Part shown: positions 30,896 to 42,583 of the stretch, one piece after another
Numbering within the stretch: the first letter of the stretch is position 1
How the letters are laid out: each line of letters starts with the position of its first letter
DNA from: Symbiodinium natans
Taxonomy: Eukaryota; Sar; Dinophyceae; Suessiales; Symbiodiniaceae
Direction: 5' to 3'
NCBI GenBank assembly: GCA_905221605.1
Contig: CAJNDS010002457.1
Location: 1,071,501-1,135,500 of the forward strand
Length of the DNA: 64,000 bases
Notes under the pieces: generated by a model
Told to the model about the DNA's origin: nothing
Database searches by the model: none
What the model saw: the letters and a program-made list of their open reading frames with translations, nothing else
Translations under genes and position numbers: made by a program

Positions 30896-31440
30896 CTGTT
30901 TGTCTGGACAGTTCCAAGCCCAGCACATCTCGAACATGGACCGGCGCTCAGTTTCAAGTGGGGGTTTACGAACAAAATGGAACCTTATCGGGGTCCTTGT
31001 TTTCAGGGGATCCTACTATTTCGGGCGTCAATATTCGGGGTCCCTTATTCTTGTAAACCCCCAAATTGGTCCAGGAGGGTTGCTTCTATCCCAGGAGAGC
31101 TCAAGTGAGCTAAGCCCTGCCTGGAGTAACCTTTTTACCCTAAACACAGGGTAATGTACCTGAATTACTGGGAAATATGCGCTTCTGTTTTATGTGCAAG
31201 GTTTCTCTGGGTATCCCATAAGCTCGAGTCAGCTGAGCCCTAAAAGCCACAAGTCCTGAACACTGGACTTCGAGAAAGCAAGGGCTTTTTGCGCGCGCGT
31301 TGGACGTGCCCTTCAGTGAGGGTACTGACCAGCGAGTCAGGTGTCAAGAAGTAGCTACAACGCTACATCCTCAAGCCGACCGAAACCCTCAAGCCTATGC
31401 ACTCTAATCCCGATATACACCTTTGAAACCTAAACCCAAA

Positions 31441-31655
31441 TCCCTAAACCGTAAACCCCAAACCCTAAACCCTAAACCCTAAACCCCGAACCCCAAACCC
31501 TAAACCCCAAACCCCAAACCCCAAACCCCAAACCCCAAACCCCAAACCCTAAACCCCAAACCCTAAACCCTAAACCCTAAACCCCAAACCCTAAACCCCA
31601 AACCCTAAACCCTAAACCCTAAACCCTAAACCCTAAACCCTAAACCCTAAACCCC
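31441..31655 (-). repeat. Long interstitial telomeric array, mixed CCCTAAA/CCCCAAA
   Basis: About thirty units in which CCCCAAA blocks alternate with canonical CCCTAAA, suggesting spread of a variant unit by unequal exchange or slippage. Confidence 0.95.
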
Positions 31656-32316
31656 AATCCCTGCCTCCGCAGCACACTTTTTCGAGCTCGGCTCAGAGTC
31701 CTTTGTCTCGGCCCGGTGTGAAGACCATGGGCCTGGAGTCTCAGGCCCGGGGGGGGGGGGAGTTTAGGGTTTAGGGTTTAGGGTTTAGGGTTTAGGGTTT
31801 AGGGTTTAGGGTTTAGGGTTAGGGTTTCGGGCTGTTAGGTTTGTCTCAGCCCATTACAAGCCAGGGGGGGGGGGGGGATTCCAGGCTTTTTTGGGGTTTA
31901 GAAATTTAGAAACCCTTAAACCCAAACCAACCCTGATCCCTCGGGGAGGGGAGGGGGGGGGGGCCGGGGGGTTCAGGGTTTTTGCGTATAGTTCGGAATC
32001 CCATTGCTAGGGAGGCAGGGTGGTGTTCCCAAAGAGGGAGCCCTATGGAGCCTGAAAATAGTTTGCTGTTGCATACAGCTCGAGGTACACACCTACAAAC
32101 AGGGGTAATATCAAGAAATAGAAAAAACACATACGTTCGCGCACATGTGTGAGTGTACATATATGCATATGCATATGAATACACATATGTGTATATATGT
32201 ATATATATGTGCGACTTTTCCTGTACGTCTATGTGTATGACTACTGACTATGTGTGCATACATGCAGGTAAGCACATGCAGGTTCTAAAGAGCCAAAAAC
32301 TTTTGGGGAATGAAAG

Positions 32317-32445
32317 ATGGAGGCAGCGTCGAGCTTCCTCCACCTCCTGGCGATCGCTGCCGATGGCCTGGGCCCAAACTGCATCTCTAAACCCTCAGGC
32401 TCTGAACCAAACACCCTAGATATAGACAGAGGGTATATGATATAA
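32317..32445 (+). CDS. Candidate exon, unknown protein
   Basis: ATG right after a GAAAG acceptor-like site opens 42 codons: MEAASSFLHLLAIAADGLGP, then NCISKPSGSEPN. The first 25 codons look coding; the end runs into AT-microsatellite sequence and probably lies beyond a donor. Function unknown. Confidence 0.3.
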   Translation: MEAASSFLHLLAIAADGLGPNCISKPSGSEPNTLDIDRGYMI

Positions 32446-33934
32446 TATGCGTGTATATATTTATATGTAAGTATATAGAAACCCGACACCCTAAAAAAAA
32501 GAAATATATATATATATATATATTGGTAATATATGTATATACACATAACAGGATGAAAGCCTTTAAACAATCGAAGCCCGGAAGCCGCAGCCCTGAACTC
32601 GAAGCCCTGAAGCCGGAAACTCTGTATGCCCAAGCCTCTAGACTCCCTCACCAGGTCGAAACCGGCCCTAAGCCCCTAAACCCAGACCCCGGACCTTAAC
32701 CCCTAAACCGCAGCCTGCCTTCCACACCTTGCCTACCCTTGCTAGCGGCTTCTCAAGATTTAGGGTATCCGGCTTTACCTAAGACTAAGGTTTGTCAGGG
32801 CTCGTAAGAAGGGTTGATCAGGGTTTCTGAATGTTTTGGGGGAGAGCGAACGGCATGGACAGTTGAACGGAGAGGGGAGGCAGGGAGGGAGGAATCCTGG
32901 CAGCTAGAACATTGGAATACTATTCCCTAACAAAAAACCCTAAATGTGTATGCGGAGGACCTCTCAATGCCAACACGCTGGGCCTCGCACACACAGCCCC
33001 CAAAAGCCCCCAAAAGCCCCAAACGACCTCCGCCCCCCAAATCCTATAAACAAACCCCCTGTAAACCCTGCAAACCCTATAACCCTACAAGCCCTATAAA
33101 CCCTATAACCCCTACAACCCCTATAACCCCTAAGCCCTAACCCCCCCCCGCCCCCCAAACCCTAAAGCCTCTCAACCCTAAACCCTAAACCCTGTAAACC
33201 CTCAACCCTCAACCCTAAACCCTAAACCCTATAAACCCTATAAACCCTTAAACCCTTCGGAGCTTAGGCAGCCACGAGCCGCAGACGTTCCGCCTCCGCT
33301 TCGACCAGCCCCTCAGGCGCCCAGGGTTGAGGAGCCCTAGCAGGGAGCGACCTGAAAGGGTGCCTCATTTAGGGTTTAGGGTTTAGGGTTTAGGGTTTAG
33401 GGTTTAGGGTTCCGATGCCCAACAGGGTTTAGGGTTTAGGGCTTGGTACTTTGAGGCCCAAGTGTTCCCGATTTCGGTACATGGACTGTGCGGGCGGGGG
33501 TTTGGGGACGAGCCGGGCAACAAGGGCAGCAGTCGACTCCCTCGTGAAAATGGGGTCGAGGGCTTAGGCGGCTTTAGGGGTTTTGGCGGCTTAGGCGGTT
33601 TGAGCAGTTTTTTGGGGTTTGGGAGTCTGGGGGTTTAGGCCGCCCGAAGACTCTTTATTCAAACAGGGTGAGGGAAAAATCTTGAGAGCTGGCTAGGCTT
33701 CAGAAGCTTTAACGTACATAGGAGTTTCAACTTTGTCCTTGACGGTGTTCGGGTTTTCAGGTTTCAGGGTTGCAAACACCACGGCAGTCTTTGTTCTTTT
33801 TCTAGTGTCCCTGACAGTTGGATGATGAGTCATGATGCCCTAAACCTAGAAACCCCAACTTCGAGGTTTAGGGTTTAGGGGCTTCCCTAAAGCCTAATCC
33901 TCAGGCCTTCCAAACCCTGCACCTGGAATCCTGA

Positions 33935-34005
33935 ACCCTAAACCCTGAACCCTGAACCCTGAACCCTGAACCCTAAACCCTGAACCCTGAACCCTGAACC
34001 CTAAT
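33935..34005 (-). repeat. Variant heptamer array (CCCTGAA)n
   Basis: Eight or nine CCCTGAA units with a few CCCTAAA: a homogenised variant of the telomeric unit. A second CCCTGAA patch occurs around 42980-43083. Confidence 0.85.
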
Positions 34006-34789
34006 GCCAAAGAAGCAACCGTTTAGGCGCTTCGCGCGCGCCTATGCGGTGTTCCGGGAACTGAGCCCCGACCTGAGGATTAGGATTTAGGGCACTCCAG
34101 CTTCAGAGACCGACTCCTTCAAGGAAGGGTCTAGTGTTTGGGATTAGGGTTTGGGGTTTAGGAGTTTAGGAGTTTGGGGTTTAGGGTTTAGGGTTTAGGG
34201 TTTGGGGTTTAGGAGTTTAGGAGTTTGGGGTTTAGGGTTTAGGGTTTGGGGGCTCAGCGTTGTTGATGTTTATTGCTTGAGCATATGGCTTGGGTCCCGA
34301 CTCAATGTGCCTGAGAATCTTTGCGCAGAAGCTTCTTCGCAGCGACCCCCCTGAACCCTAAACCCTGAACCGCAGTTGTTTTTTTTTTTTTTTTTTTGGG
34401 CGGGGGGGGGGGGGGGGGGGGGGGAGGTTAAGGGTTTAGAGTTTAGGGTTTAGGGTTTAGGCGCTGAATGCCCTCGCAAGTAGCTATTCAGTAGGCGAAG
34501 GCCCAGGAAAGGGTCCCTACTGAAGCACTGAACTCTTACGTTGGACCCTAAACCTCAGACCCTACACCGAAACCCCCAACGCCCTATCCTGTGGATTCGG
34601 GTTCAGGGTGAAGGGTTTAGAGTCATACCGTAGACCCTAAACTCTAAACCCTAAACCCTAAACCCCAAACCCCAAACCCTAAACCCTAAACCCTAAACCA
34701 AATCAATGCAGGCCCGAAGCAAGAGGACGTCCTTCGATTGCCCCTCGGACGACTGCTTTCGTCGCAGTTCATGGGCTTAGGTTTTGTAG

Positions 34790-34877
34790 GTTCACTCTTA
34801 TACTAACTGTCCTTGATAGGGATGATAGTACCCAGAATCCCTATCAAGGACGGCTAGTATAACCGGGAACATCCCAA
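34790..34877 (+). mobile_element. DE-D inverted-repeat element
   Basis: TTATACTAACTGTCCTTGAT and ATCAAGGACGGCTAGTATAA are near-perfect inverted arms; the right outer end GGGAACATCCCAA is intact while the left outer end is eroded. Confidence 0.8.
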
Positions 34878-35044
34878 GCTTAGGTCCTTAACGCTTGGGG
34901 GTTCAGGGTTTAGGGCTTATGCAGGGCTTACAGATCCGGGGTCAGAACGTTGCACGTAGGGGCCCCTGAGGTATACCTGGGTCTTGTTCCAAGATGCCCC
35001 AGTAGTACAGTTTTTATATACAGTGGGCCCCAAATAGGCGGTAC

Positions 35045-35165
35045 TTTTCTTTGTGGTGCTTTACTGTAACTTTAGATCCTTAGCCTTTTTGGGTTTGTTG
35101 GGGTTTCTTAACCAGGCAGCGAAAAATTACATGTATAGCTACCCTGCTAAGCGCGGTCAAGCTTA
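35045..35165 (+). repeat. DE-M dispersed repeat, copy 2
   Basis: Counterpart of 330-452 with about 85% visible similarity, including TTCTTTGTGGTGCTTTACTG and AGCTACCCTGCTAAGCGC. Confidence 0.6.
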
Positions 35166-35426
35166 GGGCGCAAGTGTTCCGTCTTTGGGTACATGTGGAC
35201 CCTTGCTTGTGTGGTGGGGATTTAGTTGGAACCCAGCAAGCCCGGGTACCTACGTGCGCAAGGATCTTTACTATAGTTGTGTGTGCTGTTTGTGTATGTG
35301 TCTACCTTGAACGTAAAGAAGGACATATATATATATACATATATACATATATATATATACATATTTACACTTATTTCTTTTTTCTGTGTATATATATATG
35401 TATATATATATATGTATATATATATG

Positions 35427-35458
<32 letters not shown>

Positions 35459-36258
35459 GAAATCATGCTCACGTAACTTAATTCGAAGAGGGCTCTCTGA
35501 GAAGGTCGACGCCAGAGCATCCAGATCTGGTGCGCGTCTTTGGGGGTCTGGCGACTGGCAAGTTGGAGGTTTAGGGTTTAGAGGCGTTGAGGATGTAGCG
35601 TTTAGGGTTTAGGGTTTGGGGTTTAGGGTTTAGGGTTTATAGGGGTTGAGGGTTTAGGGTTCAAGGGCTTAGGGTTCAGGTTCTCGAGTTTGGGATGTAC
35701 TTACTGGTTCTTAGTAGGGAATGAGGGAACTAGGTACCAACGTCATCCCTTGCAAATTGGAGCGGTTGGGGGATATGAGGTACATATCTCCGAGACTTCC
35801 TTCTGAGAACTAGGCAGCTTTTGGGGACGTTGCGCTCAGGTCTCCCACAACGTTCTAGGTTTAGGGTTCAGGTTTTGTGACGCCGGCATGGAGCTCAGTT
35901 CCGGTTTCAAAAACAGGGATTAGGGTTTAGGATGTTGGGCTAGCTGGCATCTCTCTTAGGGTTTATTTAGGGTCCATGTACCGAAACTGGGAACAACTTG
36001 GGCCTCAAAGTACCTCCTAAAACGGAACTTTTTGGCCCAAGTAGATAACAATTACGCACAAGGACCCCTGCGGAGATACCTCAAGAATCCCAAACATTCT
36101 GTTTCAGCTCATTACTTAAGAACCTCATCTCAGGTTCTTAATCTTGGGCATCCTACACACACAAAACGGGAAACTCTCGAAACTCAGGTCCCTTTTTGGT
36201 TGTTCCCAGAAAAGCTGCGAGGCTTTGTATCCTGCCCCCGGCCCTCGAAAGTAGGCCT

Positions 36259-36259
36259 G

Positions 36260-36294
<35 letters not shown>
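36259..36294 (+). repeat. (GT)n microsatellite
   Basis: Eighteen GT units, followed about 40 bases later by a C run of about 22. Confidence 0.95.
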
Positions 36295-36295
<1 letters not shown>

Positions 36296-36459
36296 AAGTC
36301 CAACGGGTCATTGCCATGTTTGCACCCCTCCCCCCCCCCCCCCCCCCCCCCCGCGTAGAACCCTAGAACACCTTTTAGCAACAAGGGCGACAGATGCCCT
36401 AAGCCCCAAGCCCTAAACCCGAAGCCCTAAACCCTAGACCCAAACCCCGCTGGGGCGAG

Positions 36460-36567
36460 GAAGCCTGTAAGCCCAATTGTTTTTCGAGTTGCTGAGGATC
36501 TCGACGCCACGGCTAGCACGTACGCTTTCTGCGACGGCCAAGAGGTCACCTTCAGCACGGAGGCCAG
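36460..36567 (+). CDS. Candidate exon, unknown protein
   Basis: After a GGCGAG acceptor the frame reads KPVSPIVFRVAEDLDATAST then YAFCDGQEVTFSTEA, ending as a TTTAGGG array begins. It is beta-rich, non-repetitive and codon-like. No family recognised. It may belong with 37101-37283. Confidence 0.38.
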
Positions 36568-36700
36568 GGTTTAGGGTTTAGGGTTTAGGGTTTAGGGTTT
36601 AGGGTTTAGGGTTTAGCGTTTAGGGTTTAGGGTTTAGGGTTTAGGGTTCAGGGTTCAGGGTTTAGGGTTTAGGGTTCAGGGTTTAGGGTTTAGGGTTTAG
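36567..36700 (+). repeat. Interstitial telomeric array (TTTAGGG)n
   Basis: About nineteen units with a few TTCAGGG variants. It starts directly at the end of a candidate exon. Confidence 0.92.
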
Positions 36701-37100
36701 TATATGCCTCTCAGAGGACCCATTCTAATCAAGTAAGCCCCTGTGCTACATGTAGCATGTCTTTTGTTGGGCTAGAGCCTTGCAGTCCCCCTGACATGTG
36801 AACACGGATTCAGAGCTCAAGCCATCGACGGCTTCTAGACTTCCTTGTTCAGGGCTTGGCCCTAAACCCTAAATCCTAAACCCTAAACCCTAAACCCTAA
36901 ACCCTAAACCCTAAACCCTATGGGCCCCAACCCCTAAAGCGCAGGTTCTAATTAAACGCGGTCATCCGGGCGCAACTCGAGACAGCAAAGACCATATACT
37001 TCCAAGGACCTAAGAACTATGCTTTTTTCGAACTCCTAAAGGACCCAGCACTCAGGTCATCGAAAGTACGGGGGAGACCTCGCAAGAGAAGAGAGACAAG

Positions 37101-37283
37101 AAAACCTCCTTGAAACCCCATTCCGGATGGAAGGTGTCGGAAGAACAAGTTTCGGCAACCTTTGTGGTGCCCGCCTCAACTTCAACGCTCACCCACGTTC
37201 GCGTGCTTAAGTGTTCATGGGATGACGGCTTGTTTCGGCTTCTGAGTTTAGGCCGGCATTTCCGCGATGGCTATCCAGACTGA
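37101..37283 (+). CDS. Candidate exon, unknown protein
   Basis: Following acceptor GACAAG, 60 codons are open to TGA 37281-37283. It reads KTSLKPHSGWKVSEEQVSAT, FVVPASTSTLTHVRVLK and CSWDDGLFRLLSLGRHFRDG. Alternation of hydrophobic and polar residues resembles a beta domain. The tail beyond CTTAAG (37208) could be intron. Confidence 0.38.
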   Translation, partial: KTSLKPHSGWKVSEEQVSATFVVPASTSTLTHVRVLKCSWDDGLFRLLSLGRHFRDGYPD

Positions 37284-37390
37284 ACCCTAAACCCTAAACC
37301 CTAATTGAACCCTAAACCCCAAACCCAACCCCAAACCCCAAACCCCAAACCCCAAACCCCAAACCCCAACCCCAAACCCTAAACCCCCTG

Positions 37391-37476
37391 CCTAAGGCAT
37401 CACAGAAGTCGCAGGCGGCAAAGGATCCGCCTTCGGCCTCGCAAAGCCAGGGTGCGCCTTCTGGTCGTCTTCCTTA
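37391..37476 (+). CDS. Candidate exon, Ser/Gln/Lys-rich
   Basis: Frame PKASQKSQAAKDPPSASQSQ then GAPSGRLP, bounded by CCCCAAA and TTTAGGG arrays. Composition resembles the Lys/Ala-rich gene starting at 39846, so it might be an earlier exon of it. Confidence 0.35.
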
Positions 37477-38577
37477 GGGTTTAGGGTTTAGGGTTTAGGG
37501 TTTAGGGTTTAGGGCTTAGGGTTTAGGGTTTAGGGTTTAGGGTTCAGGGCTTGGGGCTTGAGAATGATTCTAGGGTTCAGGGTTGAGGAATTCTTCTTAT
37601 GTATTATAGGGTTCAGGGTGTAGGAACTCCTCTTTGATGAATTATAGGGTTTTTCGGCTTTCGGGAAGTATTGTCGGGTTCAGGGTGTAGGAACTCGTTT
37701 TTATGAATTATAGGGTTTAGGGCTTTGGGAAGTATTATAAGATAAGATTCAGGGTTTATTAGGAATTCTTCTCAGAAATTATAGGGTCTAGGGCTCGGGA
37801 ATTATTTTAGGGTTCAGTGTTTAGGAAGTATAGGGTTTAGGGTTTGGGAATTATAGGGTTTAGGGTTTAAAAGAAGGGGCTTAGGGCGTAGGATCTAGGG
37901 TTTACGGTTTAGGGCCTTCCTTAATCAGAAATAATGGCGTTTTGGGTTTTGTGAATATTTAAAAGAACTCAAGGGTATGCGAAATATTGAAATATTATTT
38001 TCCTCCAGGCGATTGACAGAGCGGAGTGTTCAGACCAACAACCTTTGGACTCTCTGGTTGAGGCTGTAGGGCTTCTGAGGGATAACTTGGAAATCTATTT
38101 TTTCAAAATTTTGGGGCACTTTAATTCCTAAGAACAGGGTGCCAAGTTCAGTATAGGCTTTGGAGAGGTGTTATCGCTCGTCTGGCTTGCACCGGGCCCC
38201 ATACGATTGCAGCAATGTGAGTCTTTTGTCAGGATCGACCTAAACCCTAAACCCTAAAACCCCCTTGTTTCAGTAGAGAGGTCTGCAATATAGGTTGGGG
38301 AGGTGTACACGTTCAGGGGCCCCAAATGCTGCGTAGTTAGGGTTTAGGGTTTAGGGTTTAGGGTTTAGGTTTAGGGTTTAGGGTTGAGGGTGTTGTTTTG
38401 AGGGTTTTTGTGAGAGGCTCTTTGAGGGCGTTTGTGTGCCGGCGGAGCCTGGCGGATTCTCGCCTCAGGAGTGCGAGAGCCTTGCAACTTGCGGTCAGCA
38501 AAGCACAAGACTCAACGTGCGCATGACTCTTGCCACTACCTCCCACCTTAATCCCGGGACGTACCTTCAATCCTAAA

Positions 38578-38678
38578 CTTACTTCGCCTTTAGCTGAACT
38601 TTAAACTTTTTTAGTTTCCTTTTTTAGTAGGAATATTAAAGTTTAACCTTTTTTCCCCTTGGTCATTGGAGAAGTAAG
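38578..38678 (+). mobile_element. DE-B introner-family element
   Basis: CTTACTTCGCC to GGAGAAGTAAG, with TAAA on both flanks (4-base direct repeat inside telomeric-type sequence). Nearly identical to the 22260 copy, implying recent spread. Confidence 0.85.
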
Positions 38679-38806
38679 TAAACCCTAAGCCCTGACGTTG
38701 AATGCGGGCGCTTGGACCAGGTACCAAGAAACGTCCCGCTTGCGATGCCCTCGGAGGGTGCAATCCTTTCTGTCGAGGAACTACGGTATGGGTCCTAGGT
38801 AGTTCA

Positions 38807-38904
38807 TCAAGGAGGGGCCCTCTTACTATAACTATAATATTCAGGGGACGCATAGCCTAGCTTAGGATCCTTATCGCCCAATTCAAGGGGGCTCCTTCTT
38901 GTAA
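38807..38904 (-). mobile_element. DE-A element
   Basis: TCAAGGAGGGGCCCTCTTAC to GGGGCTCCTTCTTGTAAG, interior CCTAGCTTAGGATCCTTATC. Minus orientation. Confidence 0.65.
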
Positions 38905-39845
38905 GGGTCCAGCGACAAAAATCCTAGTGAGTGCCGGCAGCATCTAGACTGGAAGACTGACGTACTCTGAATTTCCCCCCTGGCCCAGTCCAGAACGAGT
39001 AGCGAATCACACGCGCAGCACATCACCAATTGGCGTGCATCCGGGCTGAAGTGCTGTACATCATGGCAGCTGTCGCCGTGCTCTCTGCGAGTGAGGTCCA
39101 TCATCACAGGTCAGCGTGGGCAACTGAGCTTGTCAAAGTCAACACATGTTACATGCCCTCGCTGCGAGAGCGCAGACGCCAATAAGCCGCAAACCCTAAA
39201 TCCTAAAACACGCAACCTGCGAGCCCAGATTGTACCTCGCCTGGCCTGTCCGAGTGTGAGCGATTAAAGCACACACCCGAAAACCCGAATGCCCTGATGC
39301 TGCCCAAATCTTGTAAACCTAACCAGCTCTAGGGGGTACATCTACCTAACACCCTAAACCCTACAGTGCCTTGCGCGAGTGTGAGAGCCGAAACCCAGTT
39401 GATTCTATAATTGGGGGCCCCACAGTCCCTAATATCCCAAGTGCTATCGAGGGCCCAAGTATTCCCTACTTAGGGTCCACGTGGGTTCGATTAAGACTCG
39501 TACCCCCTAAGGTTGTGCCCCCCAAGGTTCCCCCTAAAGTCAATGTGGTCCGAATATGGCCGGCCCTTATATTCCCTTAGAAATGAGAGGATCTTTAGAA
39601 AAGCAAGGTACAACCTTAGGGGTCCAAGGCAGAACCCCATGGAAAAAAGGTACATGGGAAGGTTCAGGGTTTAGGGTTGTCTGCAGCCCAGTTGCAGAAA
39701 GGTTTTGGGGTTTAGGGTGAAGTATGCTGACTTCACCGGGCCTCTCAAAAGGGCCCTAAACCCTAAACCCTCAACCCTAGCCCTAAACCCGAAACCCTAG
39801 CCCTAAACCCTAAACAGAGCCCTCAAAGGGGCCCGAAGCCCTAAG

Positions 39846-42583
39846 AAGGTCGCCGGCAGAAGCGCCGACAAGTCGAAGACGGAGTCGCAGTCGCTTGTTC
39901 CTGCATCCCAGGCGGGGCTTCGGGGGCTGTCTAGGGTTTAGGGTTTAGGGTTTAGGGTTTAGGGTTTAGGGTTTAGGGTTTAGGGGGTGCACTGGCTCAG
40001 GGTCTTGGGGTTTATAGGGTTTTGGGGTCTTAGGGTTTTGGGTGTTTTTTTGGGGGGCGTTGAGGTTTTTAGGGTTTCCGGAAGAAGGGTTCTACAGCTT
40101 CGGGGTTTTTACTTCAACTCGGCCAGACACAAGAAGGCTTAGGGCTGGAAAAGGGGTGTTCTTTGATCAAGGGGGGGGGGGGGACCCCAGAAAAGCCCGC
40201 GCACCTCGGATCTTGGGTTCCTTTTCGGGCCCTAAAGCTCTCGAGGCCCCAAGTACCCGAAACCCTAAACCCTAAACCCTAAAGTGCCCTAAGCCTTAAA
40301 TCCCTCTCGACTCCCCATCCCTAGCTTCTGAGCTCCTACTCATTGCTTAAGAACCCCCACAAAAGAAAAAATGTCCTTCTTTATAAGTTCAATATAGGGG
40401 TTCTTAGTGTTTTTCCTATAATTATCATTATATTCTGATTTTTTCTTATTATTCATATTATTATTATATTCTGATTGTTGTTATTAATTATGATTCTAAG
40501 AGTTCTTAAGCGAATAGTAGGCTCAGAGTTTTTGTTTTTGGCCGCCAGGCGAAGCCCAAGGCCAAGGCAAAAGCCAAGGCCAAGGCGAAGGCCAAGGCCA
40601 AGGTGCGGGTAACCTGGGATCTGCATCGTGAACCTGTTTAGGGTTTAGGGTTTAGGGTTTAGGGTTTAGGGTTTATGCCTGATAGGTTCGCCCAGTAAGA
40701 AGCATCCCTGTTTCGTCCAAGGCCTGCTCCAGAACTACAAGGAGCACAGCCTCCCAAAAGGCCTAAAACCAGACAGGTAAATCGCTACTTCAGGGGTCGC
40801 AATAATTTCGAATCGTATTCCTTATGGTTTCGATACTCTAAACCCTAAAACCCTATAAACCCTATAAACCCTAAACCCAAACTCCGATTTAAAACGATCG
40901 AGGCCCCTATACTACCTTAGAACGCCTCGTCAAGGCTGCGGCGAACCCGAAGGCCAAGGCCAAAGCCAGGGCAAAGGCCAAGGCCAAGGCCAAAGCCAAG
41001 GCCGGACAACCCAGGGAAAGCCATACGCAGCCTAAACCCCAAAACTCTCAATCACCCTAAACCCTAAACCCTAAACCCTAAACCCTAAACCCTAAACCCT
41101 AAACCCTAAACCCTAAACCCTAAGTCAGCGGCTAAAATCTCTGGCTGCAAGTTCCTGACCTCCCTGTCCTGTCAGGCAAAGGCCGAAGCCAGGGCCTGAG
41201 ATTCGCAATGGACCACGACACGATTCCGCCCGTTAGGGTTTAGGGTTTAGGGTTTAGGGTTTAGGGTTTAGGGTTTAGTGTTTAGCGTTTAGGGTTTAGG
41301 GTTTAGGGTTTAGGGTTTAGGGTTTGGGGTTTAGGGTTTAGGGTTTAGGGTTTAGTGTTTAGTCGGGTGCTCCAGGACGCTGAGGGGTTGAAGGTTTCGG
41401 GCGGATTGAAGCCGGGTTTAGGGTTTCTTTCTGTATGTTTACGGCTTGGTGTTTAGGTTTAGGGTTTAGGGCTGTAGAAATATCCCGAAAGCCTAAACCC
41501 CAAACCATGTATACATAATATTATGTGTATATATATATACATACATACCAAGGGGCGCATGCTGAATACCTTTTTTAGGGGGTAGGGTTAATGTAGTCTT
41601 GGAACGTCAAGTTTCTGCGCAGGGCAAAGGACAAGTCGTGCTCATGAAAGCCACGCCGAAGGTCTGCGACCAAGCGACAGGTGCTGAGGTTTAGGTTTAG
41701 GGTTCAGGGTAGAGGGGCTAGGAGGGACACAGAGCCACATCAGCCGAAAGCCGAGGCACGAGCAGCTCCAACAGAAGCGCTCTTGCTTGAGTTTGGTTTT
41801 ATGTCCATCGCTGAGCGCCGTTGGAATAGCAGGTATCGAAAGCTTTTGAGTTCTTTCCAAAGTGGGGGTACCCTTTTGGGGGGGTTACTATATGGAAATT
41901 AAACATCTTGGTGGGGCACATTCAGGGGACCCCTTCTCTGCAAAAATACAAGTCTCGTGTCCGTGTCCGCAGAGGATGCTGACAGAGGAGGGGTATATTA
42001 TGTGTGCGGTGTCCATCCAAAACCTTCACTTTAAACCCGAAACCCTATTTGCGTTTGGGTTGGGGGTTTAGGGTGCCTATCCGAATTCCGAATTGTCTGC
42101 AAAGATCCGCCTGGGCCTTGTATGCTTGGAGCGGAAGGAGGAACCCAACCCCCCCTTCCCAAAGAACAAAGTGCACTAATCATGTGTTTCAATGGTAGCA
42201 TTTAACACACCCATTAAACATACTCACATTAATTTGTTGTGCTTACATTTTCGTTCGCTGCTTCAAAACAACCAAGGATGATAGTAACAGTCAAACGCAA
42301 CTGATGTCTCATTATCTTCCATTACGTAAAGTAGCCCACCAAAACACCAGCATACCGAAATGGTCAAGAAGCAGATCTGTGCTAATAGTCATGAATTACC
42401 GAATCATAATATAATAATAGCAATACGAGTAGCAATCATCATCATCATCATCATCATTATCATTATCATTATCATGATATGCCAGAAGCCTGAGCCCGAA
42501 ACCCCCAAGTTGATCTGGTCTTCAAGGTCAAAGCGGCAAAGTCGAAGGCCTTGATGGACGCTGATAGCCGCCGTCCCGGTTGA
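39846..42583 (+). CDS. Probable multi-exon Lys/Ala-rich basic protein gene
   Basis: Blocks: 39846-39911 (KVAGRSADKSKTESQSLVPA SQ), GC-AG intron 39912-40548 with CAGGCG repeated at both junctions, 40549-40602 (AKPKAKAKAKAKAKAKAK), then about 40935-41018 (AAANPKAKAKARAKAKAKAK), 41177-41194 (AKAEAR), about 41627-41664 (GKGQVVLMKATPK), about 41746-41790 (KAEARAAPTEALLLE) and 42527-42583 (VKAAKSKALMDADSRRPG, stop). Later joins are not all proved. AK repeats resemble H1-like or dinoflagellate basic chromatin proteins or a nuclear or nucleolar tail; a DNA- or RNA-binding role is inference from charge alone. Introns are mostly telomeric arrays and a DE-H element. No start exon found. Confidence 0.5.
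40343..40513 (+). mobile_element. DE-H introner-family element within the Lys/Ala-rich gene
   Basis: TTGCTTAAGAACCCCC at the left, GAGTTCTTAAGCGAA at the right; AT-rich interior. It sits in the intron just upstream of the AK-repeat exon. Confidence 0.65.
41050..41125 (-). repeat. Interstitial telomeric array in intron
   Basis: Ten perfect CCCTAAA units between two AK-rich coding blocks. An opposite array (TTTAGGG) lies at 41234-41365. Confidence 0.9.
41234..41365 (+). repeat. Interstitial telomeric array in intron
   Basis: About nineteen TTTAGGG units with TTTAGTG/TTTAGCG variants. Confidence 0.92.

Larger units (their letters stand above)
29690..32316. other. Non-coding stretch with DE-A, DE-G and ITS
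   Basis: Apart from the elements listed separately it contains a very long CCCTAAA/CCCCAAA array (31441-31655), a TTTAGGG array (31764-31826) and G runs. Possible exon fragments near 30893-30960 (MAVCLDSSKPSTSRT) and 31682-31745 (FELGSESFVSARCEDHGPG) are too weak to call. Confidence 0.5.
32446..36459. other. Non-coding stretch: ITS, microsatellites, one DE-D and one DE-M
   Basis: TA microsatellites (32500-32545, 35320-35460), CCTATAAAC variant array (33055-33260), CCCTGAA variant array (33935-34005), ITS (33368-33410, 34137-34250, 34635-34700), T/G homopolymers (34377-34424) and a (GT) run (36259-36294). A short segment near 33285-33350 looks weakly coding (TFRLRFDQPLRR) but is not called. 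Confidence 0.5.
37477..39845. other. Non-coding stretch, decayed ITS plus DE-B and DE-A
   Basis: 37560-37920 is a family of decayed direct repeats (AATTATAGGGTTTAGGG, TTCAGGGTGTAGGAACTC). No exon called. Confidence 0.5.

Noticed and set aside
35174-35476. 100-codon frame ending in [11 protein letters not shown] repeats
   Set aside because: The C-terminal half is a TA/CATATA microsatellite; the remainder has no coding support.
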